Below are positions 24,469 to 33,687 of a stretch of 64,000 nt of DNA, piece by piece; positions within the stretch are counted from its first letter, which is position 1, and each line of letters begins with the position of its first letter. Origin of the DNA: Bradyrhizobium sp. Ec3.3. Lineage in GTDB: Bacteria > Pseudomonadota > Alphaproteobacteria > Rhizobiales > Xanthobacteraceae. Both the position numbers and the translations under genes were made by a program. The notes under the pieces were generated by a model. The model was not told where the DNA came from, ran no database searches, and saw nothing but the letters and a program-made list of their open reading frames with translations. The stretch covers positions 1 through 64,000 of the forward strand of contig NZ_AXAS01000018.1 of NCBI RefSeq assembly GCF_000472925.1. The letters run 5' to 3'.

Positions 24469-25125
24469 GTGAAAGCGATTTTGCCATCAACAGGGCCCCG
24501 TCGTCGTGGTCGCCCGCCCAAGGACCAATCGCGGCCGGACGCGCCGCGCGCACGGCTGCTACGCACCGGCGTCGCGATCCTGACCGAGAAGGGCTTCAGC
24601 GCCGTTGGAGTTGAGGAGATCCTGGAAGCTGCCGACGTGCCAAAAGGGTCATTTTACCACTACTTCGACAGTAAGGACGCCTTCGGTCTCGAACTGATCG
24701 ACGCCTATGCAGACTATTTCGCGCGCAAGCTGGACCGATGGTTCGACAACATGGAGCGGGCTCCCCTCGACCGTTTCCGCGATTTCATTGCGGACGCACG
24801 GTCGGGGATGGCGCGGTACCGCTACCGGCGCGGCTGTCTCGTCGGTAATCTCGGACAAGAGATGGGTGTCCTGCCGGAGCCGTTCCGAAAACGCCTGGCC
24901 GCCGTCTTCCGTGACTGGGAAGCGCGGACGTCCCGTTGTCTGCGCTCGGCGCAAGAGGCGGGCGAGATACCCAGTGGCATCGATTGCGAAGGCCTAGCGC
25001 AGTTTTTTTGGACAGGCTGGGAGGGCGCGGTGCTGCGCGCCAAGCTTGAACGGCGCCCCGACGCGCTCGACTTATTCGCCGAAGGCTTTTTTGCGATCAT
25101 CCGGGCAAAGTGTAAGGAGAGTTGA
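24469..25125 (+). CDS. TetR-family regulator, AcuR-like
   Basis: The product has 218 residues from a GTG at 24469. After a basic lead ([18 protein letters not shown]) comes the TetR helix-turn-helix: [20 protein letters not shown], then [20 protein letters not shown]. The ligand domain includes [20 protein letters not shown], a pattern of the AcuR/NemR group that senses reactive acrylate or electrophiles. Position directly before an acuI-like gene supports AcuR. The GTG has no ribosome site and sits near the predicted start of transcription, so a leaderless message or a later start are both possible. The stop overlaps the region of the next ribosome site. Confidence 0.82.
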   Translation: MKAILPSTGPRRRGRPPKDQSRPDAPRARLLRTGVAILTEKGFSAVGVEEILEAADVPKGSFYHYFDSKDAFGLELIDAYADYFARKLDRWFDNMERAPLDRFRDFIADARSGMARYRYRRGCLVGNLGQEMGVLPEPFRKRLAAVFRDWEARTSRCLRSAQEAGEIPSGIDCEGLAQFFWTGWEGAVLRAKLERRPDALDLFAEGFFAIIRAKCKES

Positions 25126-25127
25126 TA

Positions 25128-26126
25128 GTGGGTTCGAATTTCAAAGCCATCCTGATCGAGCATGATGGCAACCGGCAGTCGGTAAGACTGGCCGAGCTTC
25201 CACGGGAACGATTGCCCGAGGGGGATGTGACGGTGCGCGTTGCCTGCTCGACGTTGAATTATAAGGATGCGCTGGCCATCACGGGAAAGAGCCCGGTTGT
25301 TCGTAACTTTCCCATGATCCCTGGCATCGATTTCGCGGGGACCGTCGAAGAATCTTCGAACGCGAACTTCAAGCCAGGCGACCGGGTGGTGCTGAACGGC
25401 TGGGGCGTGGGCGAGCGGCACTGGGGCGGATTGGCCGAAGTCGCCCGGGTGAAGGGCGATTGGCTGATCCCTTTGGAGCCGGCCCTTTCCCTGGCTCAAG
25501 CGATGAGTATCGGGACGGCCGGTTACACCGCTGCGCTCTGTGTGATGGCGCTTGAGCGCCACGGCGTTACGCCGGGAAGTGGCGAGGTGCTCGTGACCGG
25601 CGCGGCAGGCGGTGTGGGCAGCGTCGCAACGGCGCTGCTCGCCAAGCTCGGTTATGAGGTGGCCGCAGTTACAGGGCGTCCAGAAGAATCGGACTATCTC
25701 ACGAAGCTTGGTGCCAAGCGCATCGTGCCGCGATCGCAGTTCCGCGAACCGGGGAAGCCGCTCGCGAAGGAAGAATGGGCCGGCGCGGTCGATGTGGCCG
25801 GCGGGCAGGTGTTGGCCAACGTCTGTGCATCGATGAAGTATCGCGGGGTGGTCGCGGCTTGCGGACTTGCCGCCGGCATGGGCTTGCCGGCGACCGTCGC
25901 CCCCTTCATCCTGCGAGGCGTCACGCTCGCCGGCATCGACAGCGTCATGTGTCCTCGCGAGGAACGCCGCGAGGCGTGGCGGCGACTTACCCGCGACCTC
26001 GATCCTTCTCTCCTTGATGCGATGACCGAGCGCGTGCCGCTCGAAGCCTGCATCAGCGTTGCAGATCGTCTCATTGCGGGCACGGTGCGCGGCCGCGTAA
26101 TCGTGCCAATCTCCAACGAGCAATAA
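25128..26126 (+). CDS. acuI: Acrylyl-CoA reductase (NADPH), AcuI/YhdH-like
   Basis: The product has 332 residues. It starts at the GTG at 25128, eight bases after AAGGAGA and just past the TetR stop. The medium-chain reductase plan is visible: [36 protein letters not shown], then the nucleotide-binding [20 protein letters not shown] and [14 protein letters not shown], which is the NADPH 2'-phosphate region of this family (YhdH/AcuI). The enzyme reduces toxic acryloyl-CoA to propionyl-CoA in acrylate and DMSP-type catabolism. The pairing with an acuR-like gene supports the name. The catalytic zinc residues of other MDR enzymes are absent, as expected. Confidence 0.88.
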   Translation: MGSNFKAILIEHDGNRQSVRLAELPRERLPEGDVTVRVACSTLNYKDALAITGKSPVVRNFPMIPGIDFAGTVEESSNANFKPGDRVVLNGWGVGERHWGGLAEVARVKGDWLIPLEPALSLAQAMSIGTAGYTAALCVMALERHGVTPGSGEVLVTGAAGGVGSVATALLAKLGYEVAAVTGRPEESDYLTKLGAKRIVPRSQFREPGKPLAKEEWAGAVDVAGGQVLANVCASMKYRGVVAACGLAAGMGLPATVAPFILRGVTLAGIDSVMCPREERREAWRRLTRDLDPSLLDAMTERVPLEACISVADRLIAGTVRGRVIVPISNEQ

Positions 26127-26143
26127 TTTAGGGATCCAAAGTC

Positions 26144-26719
26144 ATGACCCAAGCCCTTGCAGTCAGCCGCTTCCCTGTCCCCGATCTCGCCGACATGCCG
26201 GATGACATCCGAAACCGCATCCTTGCCGTTCAGGAGAAGTCGGGCTTCATTCCGAATGTCTTCCTCGTGCTCGCGCACCGACCGGACGAGTTCCGCGCGT
26301 TTTTCGCCTATCACGACGCGCTGATGGACAAACCCGGCAATCTCACCAAAGCCGAGCGCGAGATGATCGTGGTCGCGACAAGCAACCTCAACCAGTGCCA
26401 GTATTGTGTGGTGGCGCATGGGGCGATCCTGCGGATCCGTGCCAAGGATCCCCTTATCGCTGATCAGGTCGCCGTCAACTACCGCAAGGCGGACATCACT
26501 GATCGCCAGAAAGCGATGCTGGATTTCGCCGTCCGGGTCTCTACCGAGGCTCAGAAGGTCTCCGAGAGCGACTTCGCCACGCTGAAGTCGCACGGATTCA
26601 CGGAAGAGGACATGTGGGACATCGCTGCGATCTCGGCCTTCTTCGGCTTGTCGAACCGGCTCGCCAACGTGACAAGCATGCGTCCGAACGCCGAATTCTA
26701 CTCCATGGGTCGTGGCTGA
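26144..26719 (+). CDS. Carboxymuconolactone decarboxylase-family (AhpD-like) peroxidase-related protein
   Basis: The product has 191 residues beginning MTQALAVSRFPVPDLADMPD. The active site reads NQCQYCVVAHG, a C-x2-C followed by the conserved His, as in AhpD and the uncharacterised peroxidase-related enzymes. The helical core around it (NLTKAEREMIVVATSNLNQC) is typical. It could reduce peroxides or disulfides, or protect the acyl-CoA enzymes. It stands 17 bases after acuI and overlaps the ribosome site region of the next gene, so the operon is acuR-acuI-ahpD-like-ACAD. Confidence 0.85.
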   Translation: MTQALAVSRFPVPDLADMPDDIRNRILAVQEKSGFIPNVFLVLAHRPDEFRAFFAYHDALMDKPGNLTKAEREMIVVATSNLNQCQYCVVAHGAILRIRAKDPLIADQVAVNYRKADITDRQKAMLDFAVRVSTEAQKVSESDFATLKSHGFTEEDMWDIAAISAFFGLSNRLANVTSMRPNAEFYSMGRG

Positions 26720-26735
26720 GAGGAGAGAGGACGCT

Positions 26736-27962
26736 ATGGAGTATTCGTCCCAGCAATTGGCCCTGAAGGAACGAGCCGCCGCGCTCTCAAACGGGCTGCT
26801 CCGCAAACGCGGCGTCGAGATCGATCAATCGCGTGAGTACCCCTGGGATGTTGTCGAAGCGTTGAAAGCCGAGCGCTTCATGGGAATGACCATTCCGAAG
26901 GAATACGGCGGCCAAGGCCGGAGTTTCCTTGATACTGCATTGGTCATTGAGGAGATGGCACGCTCCTGCACAGTCTCGGCACGCATCGTCGTTGAAGCCA
27001 ACATGGGTGCCATCTCGACCGTCATGGCGTACGGCACCGATGCGCAGCGCCGGCGCGCCGCCGATCTTGTATTGGCAGGCGACAAGCCCGCCATCTGCAT
27101 CACAGAGCCAGAGGCAGGCAGCGACGCGAGCGGAATGAAGACCCGGGCTGACAAACGCGGCAATCGCTACGTGCTTAACGGCAGGAAGCATTGGATCACC
27201 GGTGCTGGCGTGTCGCGTCTGCACCTGATTTTCGCCCGGGTTTTCGATGAGGGCGGCGAGGAACTCGGCGTTGGCGGCTTCCTGGCGGTGCGCGGGGAAG
27301 TCGAAGGACTGCGGATGAGCAAGCGCGAAACGACCATGGGGCTCTGCGGCATGCCCGAGGGCGAGCTCATATTCGAAGATCTCGAGATTACGCCAGAGAT
27401 GGTGCTGCTGCCCCCGTCGGGCTTCAAGCGCGGCTTTGCCGATCTCATCAACGCCTATAACAGCCAGCGCGTCGGCGCGGGCACCGTCGCCATGGGGATC
27501 GCCGCCGGCGCGCTGGAGCACGCGGTCGAATGGGTCAGGACGCGCGAACAGTTCGGGCGGCCGATCGGCGAGTTCCAGGGCCTGCAATGGATGCTAGCTG
27601 ACATGCAGACCCAGCTCACGGCGTCCCGCCTGATGCTGCATGCGGCAGCATCCTCGCGCGGTCCGGGCAGCGCGTTTCCCGACCCGATGCTCGCAGCCCA
27701 GGCAAAAATCTTCGCGTCGGAAGCCGCGATCAAGATCGTCAACGACGCGCTGCAAATGTTCGGGGCACGCGGTTATTCGCGTGACTTTCCGCTTGAGCGC
27801 ATGGCGCGCGACGTGCGCATGTTCACGATCGGCGGCGGCACCGCACAGGTTCTGCGCACCCTCGTCGCCAGCAAGGTTCTGGGCTGGAAGCTGCCGCAGA
27901 CCCGCGATGGCTACACGATACTCGAAAACCAACTAGATCGAGATCTAGGATCAAAGCCATGA
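26736..27962 (+). CDS. Acyl-CoA dehydrogenase family protein
   Basis: The product has 408 residues from the ATG at 26736, seven bases after AGGAGAGAGG. A possible GTG at 26712 would add eight residues. Family signatures: PAICITEPEAGSDASGMKTR for FAD and substrate binding, YVLNGRKHWITGA, the helical domain with REQFGRPIGEFQGLQWMLAD, and the final DALQMFGARGYSRDFPLERM, then GGGTAQVLRTLVA. The catalytic base cannot be placed without alignment. As the last gene of the acrylate cluster it may oxidise short-chain acyl-CoAs, for example propionyl- or isobutyryl-CoA, or act on the crotonobetaine-like intermediates of CaiA. The role is inferred. Confidence 0.88.
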   Translation: MEYSSQQLALKERAAALSNGLLRKRGVEIDQSREYPWDVVEALKAERFMGMTIPKEYGGQGRSFLDTALVIEEMARSCTVSARIVVEANMGAISTVMAYGTDAQRRRAADLVLAGDKPAICITEPEAGSDASGMKTRADKRGNRYVLNGRKHWITGAGVSRLHLIFARVFDEGGEELGVGGFLAVRGEVEGLRMSKRETTMGLCGMPEGELIFEDLEITPEMVLLPPSGFKRGFADLINAYNSQRVGAGTVAMGIAAGALEHAVEWVRTREQFGRPIGEFQGLQWMLADMQTQLTASRLMLHAAASSRGPGSAFPDPMLAAQAKIFASEAAIKIVNDALQMFGARGYSRDFPLERMARDVRMFTIGGGTAQVLRTLVASKVLGWKLPQTRDGYTILENQLDRDLGSKP

Positions 27963-27986
27963 CCTTGAGATCGTTGGCGTCACCAT

Positions 27987-28919
27987 TCAGGGTTTCTTCG
28001 CGCCTTGGCTCTTCCTCAGATCAGCAAACTCTTGCCTGAGCAGGTCCACGACCGTTCTGACCTTGGGTAGATCCGCCATGCGCTTGTGGCAGATGATCGT
28101 GAGTTCTGCGCGGAGCGAGGTTGGAAGTTCGAGCTTGAGCTCCACGAGTTCGCCCGGTCGTTTGAGCCGATGGGAAGTCTTCAGAAGGATCATCGCGCCG
28201 ACGCCGGCCTGGCAGGCCGCGACCTGTACGCTGTAATCGTCAGATGTGAAAGCAGGACGAAAGTCCGGGATCCTGGCCGCGAGCTCCGGATTCGGGCTCG
28301 TCATCTCGCGCTCTCCCGCCCATGCGATCCAATCGAGGTCGCGGAAACCGTATTTCGCGGGCAGTCTCCGCGCGTAGTCCCTGCTCGCGTAGGCGCCGAT
28401 CGGAACGACAACTTCATCGACTGTGATCAGATCAGGATCATCGGACGGGTATCTCCTGAGCGCGATGTCCGCCTCGCCGAGCGAGAGGTTCAGGCGTTGC
28501 GTGCTGGCCAGAACCTCGAGAGTGATCTGTGGATGCTTTCTCTTGAGCTTTTCCGCGATCGGAGCCAGGAAATCGAAGGCGAATGAAGGTACCGCCGCGA
28601 TGCGTACGCGGCCGCTCACGGGTGAGTTCTTCGCATCGAGTGAGCGGGCAGCTTCCGTCGCCCATTGCGCCATACCTTGAGCCGCGGGAAGTAGCCTCGC
28701 TGCGGTTTTCGTCAAGGTGATGCCCAGGTTCTTGCGGACGAAAAGCGGCTCGCCGAGCCCGTACTCCATCTCTGCAATCCTCCGGCTCAAAGTGGGTTGG
28801 CTCACCTTGAGGCGCCGTGCGGCGCCGCTCAGACTCCCCGCGTCGCAAACGGCGAGAAAGATCCGCAGGTCATCCCATTGTAGTTCCACCTTCTCACTCC
28901 CCAGTCCGCGGTCATCCAT
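27987..28919 (-). CDS. LysR-family transcriptional regulator
   Basis: The product has up to 310 residues. The helix-turn-helix reads LRIFLAVCDAGSLSGAARRL, then KVSQPTLSRRIAEMEYGLGE, the classical LysR N-terminus, followed by PLFVRKNLGITLT. The effector domain starts RVRIAAVPSFAFDFLAPIAE. The ATG at 28919 has no ribosome site; a GTG at 28889 is preceded by GGGGAG at a good distance and is the likelier start. It is divergent from the MBL lipoprotein gene, and a TATGT-N6-ACATA palindrome lies in between, so it probably controls that gene. Confidence 0.85.
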   Translation of the reverse strand: MDDRGLGSEKVELQWDDLRIFLAVCDAGSLSGAARRLKVSQPTLSRRIAEMEYGLGEPLFVRKNLGITLTKTAARLLPAAQGMAQWATEAARSLDAKNSPVSGRVRIAAVPSFAFDFLAPIAEKLKRKHPQITLEVLASTQRLNLSLGEADIALRRYPSDDPDLITVDEVVVPIGAYASRDYARRLPAKYGFRDLDWIAWAGEREMTSPNPELAARIPDFRPAFTSDDYSVQVAACQAGVGAMILLKTSHRLKRPGELVELKLELPTSLRAELTIICHKRMADLPKVRTVVDLLRQEFADLRKSQGAKKP

Positions 28920-28920
28920 T

Positions 28921-28936
28921 TATGTATGGTGACATA
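28921..28936. promoter_or_regulatory. LysR-type palindrome between divergent genes
   Basis: TATGT-N6-ACATA fits the T-N11-A layout of LysR targets. It overlaps a possible -35 (GTGACA at 28929) of the MBL gene, with TATTCT at 28953-28958 as -10. Confidence 0.5.
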
Positions 28937-29004
28937 GGAAGTTAGGCGATTGCTATTCTGCCTGTCGAGGGCAAAAGGAGCGCCAGAAATGAGGAAAAAC
29001 AATC

Positions 29005-29949
29005 ATGCTCCGCAAGCCAGGTCTCTTTTTCATTGGCGCCTTTGCCATCGCCGTACTTCCCGCGTGCACGCAAACCTCGCATCCGGGGAAGCCCGCCGAT
29101 CTCGGCAAGCCTATTAGCTCGGCGGCAATGGAAGCCTTGATCGATCAGCCGGGACCGATTGAGCTCAAGACGGTCATCGGCGCGGATTGGATCGCCGATC
29201 TTTCGGGCCTGCTCAATCTGAGCGATCCGAAAGCCGTCCAGGCCGGGCTCAAGGATCACGAGGAGCCGATCAAGGTCTATACACACGTCGTGCGGCATCC
29301 GACGCAGGGATTTTTCCTGGTCGACACCGGGGTTTCAAAGCGGCTGGTGGAGGATCCGGCGAGCTTGGGGGTCGGATGGGTTCTGAGAAAATTCGCCAAG
29401 ATTCAAAGGATGCAGGTTCGGGAAGACACGTCGTCGGTCATCAAATCGGAAGGCGTTCCTCTCAAGGGTGTGTTCATGACCCATCTCCATCTCGATCATA
29501 TCTCCGGCATGCCTGATGTTCCGAAGGACATTCCGATCTACACAGGCCGCGGTGAGCCCGAATATTCGAGCCTTGTGCATATGGTCGTTCAGGGGACGGA
29601 GGACAGCCTGCTTGAAGGAAGGCCCCCACTTCGGGAATTCCAGTTCTCGAAAGATCAGGATGGGAAATTCGAAGGGGTGATCGATGTCTTCGGTGATGGT
29701 TCATTCTTCGCGATACAGACCCCGGGACATACTCCGGGCCATGTCTCCTATCTCGCCCGCACACCAACAGGTCCGGTGCTCCTGACGGGCGACACAGCCC
29801 ATACGCGTTGGGGGTGGGAGAACGACGTCGAGCCTGGGACTTACACGGACAACCGAGAAAGCGAACGGAAGAGTTTGCTCGCGTTGAAGGCCCTGAGCGA
29901 ACGTCACCCGAAGATGATTGTGAAGCTGGGTCATCAGCCTCTGGACTAA
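29005..29949 (+). CDS. MBL-fold metallo-hydrolase lipoprotein
   Basis: The product has 314 residues. A lipoprotein signal (MLRKPGLFFIGAFAIAVLPA then C) with lipobox LPAC at residues 17-20 predicts a membrane-anchored periplasmic enzyme. The metallo-beta-lactamase fold shows FFLVDTGVSK, the zinc motif MTHLHLDHISGMPD (HxHxDH), then QTPGHTPGHVSYLA and VLLTGDTAH. The sequence around FFLVDTG and HLHLDH resembles AHL-lactonase-type members, so a lactonase is possible but unproven. GAGGA precedes the ATG. It is divergent from the LysR gene. Confidence 0.82.
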   Translation: MLRKPGLFFIGAFAIAVLPACTQTSHPGKPADLGKPISSAAMEALIDQPGPIELKTVIGADWIADLSGLLNLSDPKAVQAGLKDHEEPIKVYTHVVRHPTQGFFLVDTGVSKRLVEDPASLGVGWVLRKFAKIQRMQVREDTSSVIKSEGVPLKGVFMTHLHLDHISGMPDVPKDIPIYTGRGEPEYSSLVHMVVQGTEDSLLEGRPPLREFQFSKDQDGKFEGVIDVFGDGSFFAIQTPGHTPGHVSYLARTPTGPVLLTGDTAHTRWGWENDVEPGTYTDNRESERKSLLALKALSERHPKMIVKLGHQPLD

Positions 29950-30160
29950 AGGGCAGCTAGTAACTGGTCCACAAGCTCAAGGCGCGGCTCGAGCATGGTG
30001 AGGCAGCAATTAGGCCTCGCCTCAAGCCGCCGCCCGTCACTTGCCGCTGAGGCATTCGTGGACCTGCTGGTGGTCGAGGTCCCCCCTGCGTGACGCCGCT
30101 TGCCTGCTCTGACAGGGCGAGCACATTCAGCAGACAATCGTGATTGCGCATCGATGATGT

Positions 30161-30237
30161 TGGCGCACCCGACACGATTCGAACGTGTGACCTTTGCCTT
30201 CGGAGGGCAACGCTCTATCCAGCTGAGCTACGGGTGC
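30161..30237 (-). tRNA. tRNA-Arg (anticodon CCG)
   Basis: Read on the minus strand, GCACCCG pairs with CGGGTGC in the acceptor stem; GCTCAGCTGGATAGAGC forms the D arm; TTGCC-CTCCGAA-GGCAA forms the anticodon arm with CCG; the T arm is ACACG-TTCGAAT-CGTGT, and the discriminator base and CCA are encoded (TGG at 30161-30163). Seventy-seven bases with the 3' CCA. Its 3' end points left, toward the accessory-looking 20-30 kb region. Confidence 0.95.
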
Positions 30238-30392
30238 AGCGAGCCTCATTTAGCTGATTGGCGCGGGGTCGGCAACCTCTGGCCGGCGTCCTTCTCAGCC
30301 CCCGGGCGGACCTGCGCCGCCGGGGCCGGAACCTCCCGAATCCCGCGATCGAGGCCGGCGATTTCGGTCTTGGGGAGGCGGGAAACGCCGCT

Positions 30393-33300
30393 TCAGGCCA
30401 CCGCCGCCACTTGGGCGCTGCGCGGGCCGAACAGCTTTCGCACGTCGCTTGCGGCCTTCGGTGCGCTGAACAGATAGCCCTGCATCTCGGTGCAGCCGAG
30501 GGCGCGCAGCATCTCGCGCTGCGCCTCGGTCTCGACGCCTTCGGCCACGGTGGTCATGTTGCTGGCGCTGGCGATGTTGACCACCGCCTGGACGATGACG
30601 GGCGCGCCGCTGGTTTCCGCGATGTCCGCGATGAAGCAGCGGTCGATCTTGATCTTGTCGAACGGGAAGCGCTTCAAATAGCTCAGCGAGGAATAGCCGG
30701 TGCCGAAATCGTCGAGCGCAATGCGCACGCCGATCGAGCGAAGCTGATGCAGGATCGAGAGCGCGGCCTCGTCGTCGCGGATCAGCACGGCCTCGGTGAT
30801 CTCGAGTTCGAGGCGGCACGGATCGAGACCGGACGCGGCGAGCGCGCCGGCAATCTTCAGAGCCAGCGTCTCGCATTTGAGCTGCACCGGTGAGACGTTG
30901 ACGGCGAGCCGCACATGGCGGGGCCAGCTTGCGGCCTCGGCACAGGCCGTGCGCAGCACCCAATCACCGAGCTCGTTGATCAGGCCGGTGTCCTCAGCCA
31001 CGGGAATGAACTGGGCCGGCGAGACCATGCCGCGCTCGGGGTGATGCCAGCGCAGCAACGCCTCGCAGCCGGAGACCTCGCCGGAGCGCAAATTGACCAG
31101 CGGCTGGTAGTGGAGCTCGAAGCCGCCCTCGACCATTGCCTGACGCAGGTCCTGCTCCATGGCAAGGCGCGCCTTGGCACAGGCATCCATCGCCGGCACG
31201 AAGAAGCGATAGGTGCGGCGGCCTTCCGCCTTGGCGCCGTACATAGCGAGGTCGGCATTCTTGATGAGCTGGTCGAGATCGGTACCGTCCTGCGGCGCCA
31301 GCGCGATGCCGATCGAGGCATCGGTCGAGAGCTGATGGCCGAGACAATGGTAGGGCTGCCGAATCGCCTCGTGGATCCCTGTCACGAAGGCCAGCACGTC
31401 GGCGGATGTCTCGATCCCGGTCTGGATCACCGCGAACTCGTCGCCGCCGAGCCGCGCGATCAGGTCGCCCGGCTTGAGGCAGGTGCGGATGCGGGCCGCG
31501 ACCGCCTTCAACAGCTCGTCGCCGACGTGATGGCCGAGCGAATCGTTGATGCCCTTGAATTCGTCGACGTCGATATAAAGCAGCGCGAACCGCCCGCCAC
31601 CCGCGACCTTCTCGAGCTCGCGCTCGATCTGCTCGCGGAACAGCAGGCGGTTCGGCAGATCGGTCAGCGCGTCGTAATGCGCCATATGCGCGATCTTCTC
31701 GTCGGCGCGGCGCCGCTCCGTCACGTCCTCGATGACGTTGATGATGTAGCGCGGCTCGCCACCGTTGTCGCGGATGCCGATACGCTTGGAGATGACGTAG
31801 CGATGGCCACCGGTCCTGGTTTCCCAGGCCTGCTCACCCAGGACCAGGCCCTCGGGCGACTGCAGCAGGCTGTCGTCCTCGCAGGTAACGGTCTCGGCGT
31901 CTGCCGGTGGAAGAATGTCGAAGGCCGTCTTGCCGACAATCGTCTTGCCCGATTCCCCGAACACCTCCTCGGCAATCCGGTTGACCAGCAGATATTGCCG
32001 CGTGCGGGCGTCCTTCACCGTGATCTGCGAGGGGATATGGTCGATGATCTCGCGCAGGAAGGTGTAGTTGCGGTCACGCTCCTGCTCGAGATTGCGCCGT
32101 TCGGTAATCTCCTCGATCGTGGCAACCCATCCGCCCTGTGCAAGCGGGGTGTTGATGACCTGGAAGGCGCGGCCGTTCGAGAATTCATGGATCCTCGTCG
32201 AGACCTTGCCCTCGGCGACGATCTTCATGACGCCGGCGCAAAACTCCTCGACGTTGCCGTCGAACGTCCCGCGCTCCTTGCGATGATGCATCGCCTCGTG
32301 GATGTGGCAGCCGGGCTTGATGACGTCCGGGGACAGGCCGAACATGTCGGCATAGCGCCGGTTGCAGGTGACGATGTATCCGTTGGCATCGTAGAGGATC
32401 AGGCCCTGCGACATGTTGTTCAGGGCGGTATCGAGCCGCAGTCGTTCCGCCTCGATCCGCGCTTGCGTCTCGCGGTTCTGGCGGCTGATCTGGCGAATGA
32501 TGAGATAGAGGATGAACGCGATGATCGTCGCCACCAGCGTGGCCGCTGTTATCATGAAGCGGGTTTGCTCGCGCCAATCCGCAAGCGCCGATTCCGTCGT
32601 GTTGGTGGCGATGACGATGATCGGGAAATGCACGAGCGACGCACCGGCGCCCAGCCGCCCCACGCCGTCGACCGGACTCTTCTCGATCCGCACCGTCTGC
32701 CGACCGCCCTTGGCCGCGATCTTCCGCAACAGCGGTGCGTCGGCGTAACTCTTGCCGATCAGCGTTTCGATGTGCGGGTACCGTGCCAGCATCGTGCCGG
32801 CGCTGTCGAACAGCGATATGGCGGCGCCACTTCCGAGCGCAACGGAGGAAAAATATTTCTGATAGCTCGCCGGATCGATCCGGCGCACCATGATGCCGAG
32901 GAGCCCGCCCTGCGGGCTGGTCAGCCGACGTGCCACCACCGTGGTCCATTTGTCGATGATGAGACTGCGCACCGTCTCCAGCAATACAGGCTGTGACTGG
33001 GGATTGGACTTGAAGGTCTGGAAATAGGCTCGCGACGAGATGTTGATTTTCGGCAGCGGCTCGTTTCGCGACCAGTTGATGATGTCTCCGTTGATGTCAT
33101 AGATCGCGATGTCGCCGAGATAGTTCACGGCGCTGATCTTGTTCGTGAGCATGCGATGGGCTTCATCGCTCGACATCCGCTCGCGGAACACCTCAGGCGA
33201 AGAGATCTCGGCGAGCTTCATCTGCGCCACCAGATCGGCGGCGACGGTCTCGGAATCCTCGAACTGCTGATCGAAATGGCGGGTCAGCAACACGACGGTG

Positions 33301-33503
33301 TTCTTGAGCTCGCGTTCGTTGTTGACGAGGGCGCGCTCGCGGAAATCGTCGATCACCATGGTGGTGACGACGAAGATGCCGGCCACCAGCAGCGCGCCGC
33401 ACAGCGTCAGCCACAGCACGGGTCCGCGCCGTACGGCAGCGTCCCAGCCGCCCCTTGTGGCGGTGGCTATTCTGCTCGTGATCGTGGACGACATCAGGCG
33501 CAT
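30393..33503 (-). CDS. Membrane-anchored Cache/PAS-GGDEF-EAL protein
   Basis: The product has 1036 residues from the ATG at 33503, preceded directly by GGGAGGGGGA; an ATG at 33494 is also possible. Two membrane segments ([20 protein letters not shown] and [20 protein letters not shown]) bracket a periplasmic sensor of about 260 residues. Two PAS domains follow, then a GGDEF domain with RLGGDEFAV, and an EAL domain with [14 protein letters not shown] and DDFGTGYSS. Both cyclic di-GMP active-site motifs look intact, so it could make or break the messenger; in such hybrids one domain often dominates. It is monocistronic, between the tRNA and the liv operon. Confidence 0.9.
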   Translation of the reverse strand: MRLMSSTITSRIATATRGGWDAAVRRGPVLWLTLCGALLVAGIFVVTTMVIDDFRERALVNNERELKNTVVLLTRHFDQQFEDSETVAADLVAQMKLAEISSPEVFRERMSSDEAHRMLTNKISAVNYLGDIAIYDINGDIINWSRNEPLPKINISSRAYFQTFKSNPQSQPVLLETVRSLIIDKWTTVVARRLTSPQGGLLGIMVRRIDPASYQKYFSSVALGSGAAISLFDSAGTMLARYPHIETLIGKSYADAPLLRKIAAKGGRQTVRIEKSPVDGVGRLGAGASLVHFPIIVIATNTTESALADWREQTRFMITAATLVATIIAFILYLIIRQISRQNRETQARIEAERLRLDTALNNMSQGLILYDANGYIVTCNRRYADMFGLSPDVIKPGCHIHEAMHHRKERGTFDGNVEEFCAGVMKIVAEGKVSTRIHEFSNGRAFQVINTPLAQGGWVATIEEITERRNLEQERDRNYTFLREIIDHIPSQITVKDARTRQYLLVNRIAEEVFGESGKTIVGKTAFDILPPADAETVTCEDDSLLQSPEGLVLGEQAWETRTGGHRYVISKRIGIRDNGGEPRYIINVIEDVTERRRADEKIAHMAHYDALTDLPNRLLFREQIERELEKVAGGGRFALLYIDVDEFKGINDSLGHHVGDELLKAVAARIRTCLKPGDLIARLGGDEFAVIQTGIETSADVLAFVTGIHEAIRQPYHCLGHQLSTDASIGIALAPQDGTDLDQLIKNADLAMYGAKAEGRRTYRFFVPAMDACAKARLAMEQDLRQAMVEGGFELHYQPLVNLRSGEVSGCEALLRWHHPERGMVSPAQFIPVAEDTGLINELGDWVLRTACAEAASWPRHVRLAVNVSPVQLKCETLALKIAGALAASGLDPCRLELEITEAVLIRDDEAALSILHQLRSIGVRIALDDFGTGYSSLSYLKRFPFDKIKIDRCFIADIAETSGAPVIVQAVVNIASASNMTTVAEGVETEAQREMLRALGCTEMQGYLFSAPKAASDVRKLFGPRSAQVAAVA

Positions 33504-33687
33504 TCCCCCTCCCAGGGGGAACATGCATACTATGCACAAATGGCCTAACCCTTAGGAAAGCCGGTTATTTAAGGCTTAACCGGGCGGCGCCACTGTCCGG
33601 GTCGATGGCGACAGCGGACTATCCTGCTTCGCCTTCAGCTTGCGCGTTACACGCGTGAAACGGAGCAACCGCGGTGTTAACGCCGAC

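Noticed and set aside
29950-30160. Small minus-strand frames next to the tRNA
   Set aside because: Arg/Ser/Ala-rich short frames without ribosome sites; judged non-coding.
30161-30237. tRNA-Arg as integration site with an att repeat
   Set aside because: I looked for a second copy of the tRNA 3' end to the left and saw none in the window. Only the island idea, not an att site, is kept.
30915-32996. Open frame of 693 codons on the plus strand
   Set aside because: It is antisense to the PAS-GGDEF-EAL gene and has no recognisable domain.
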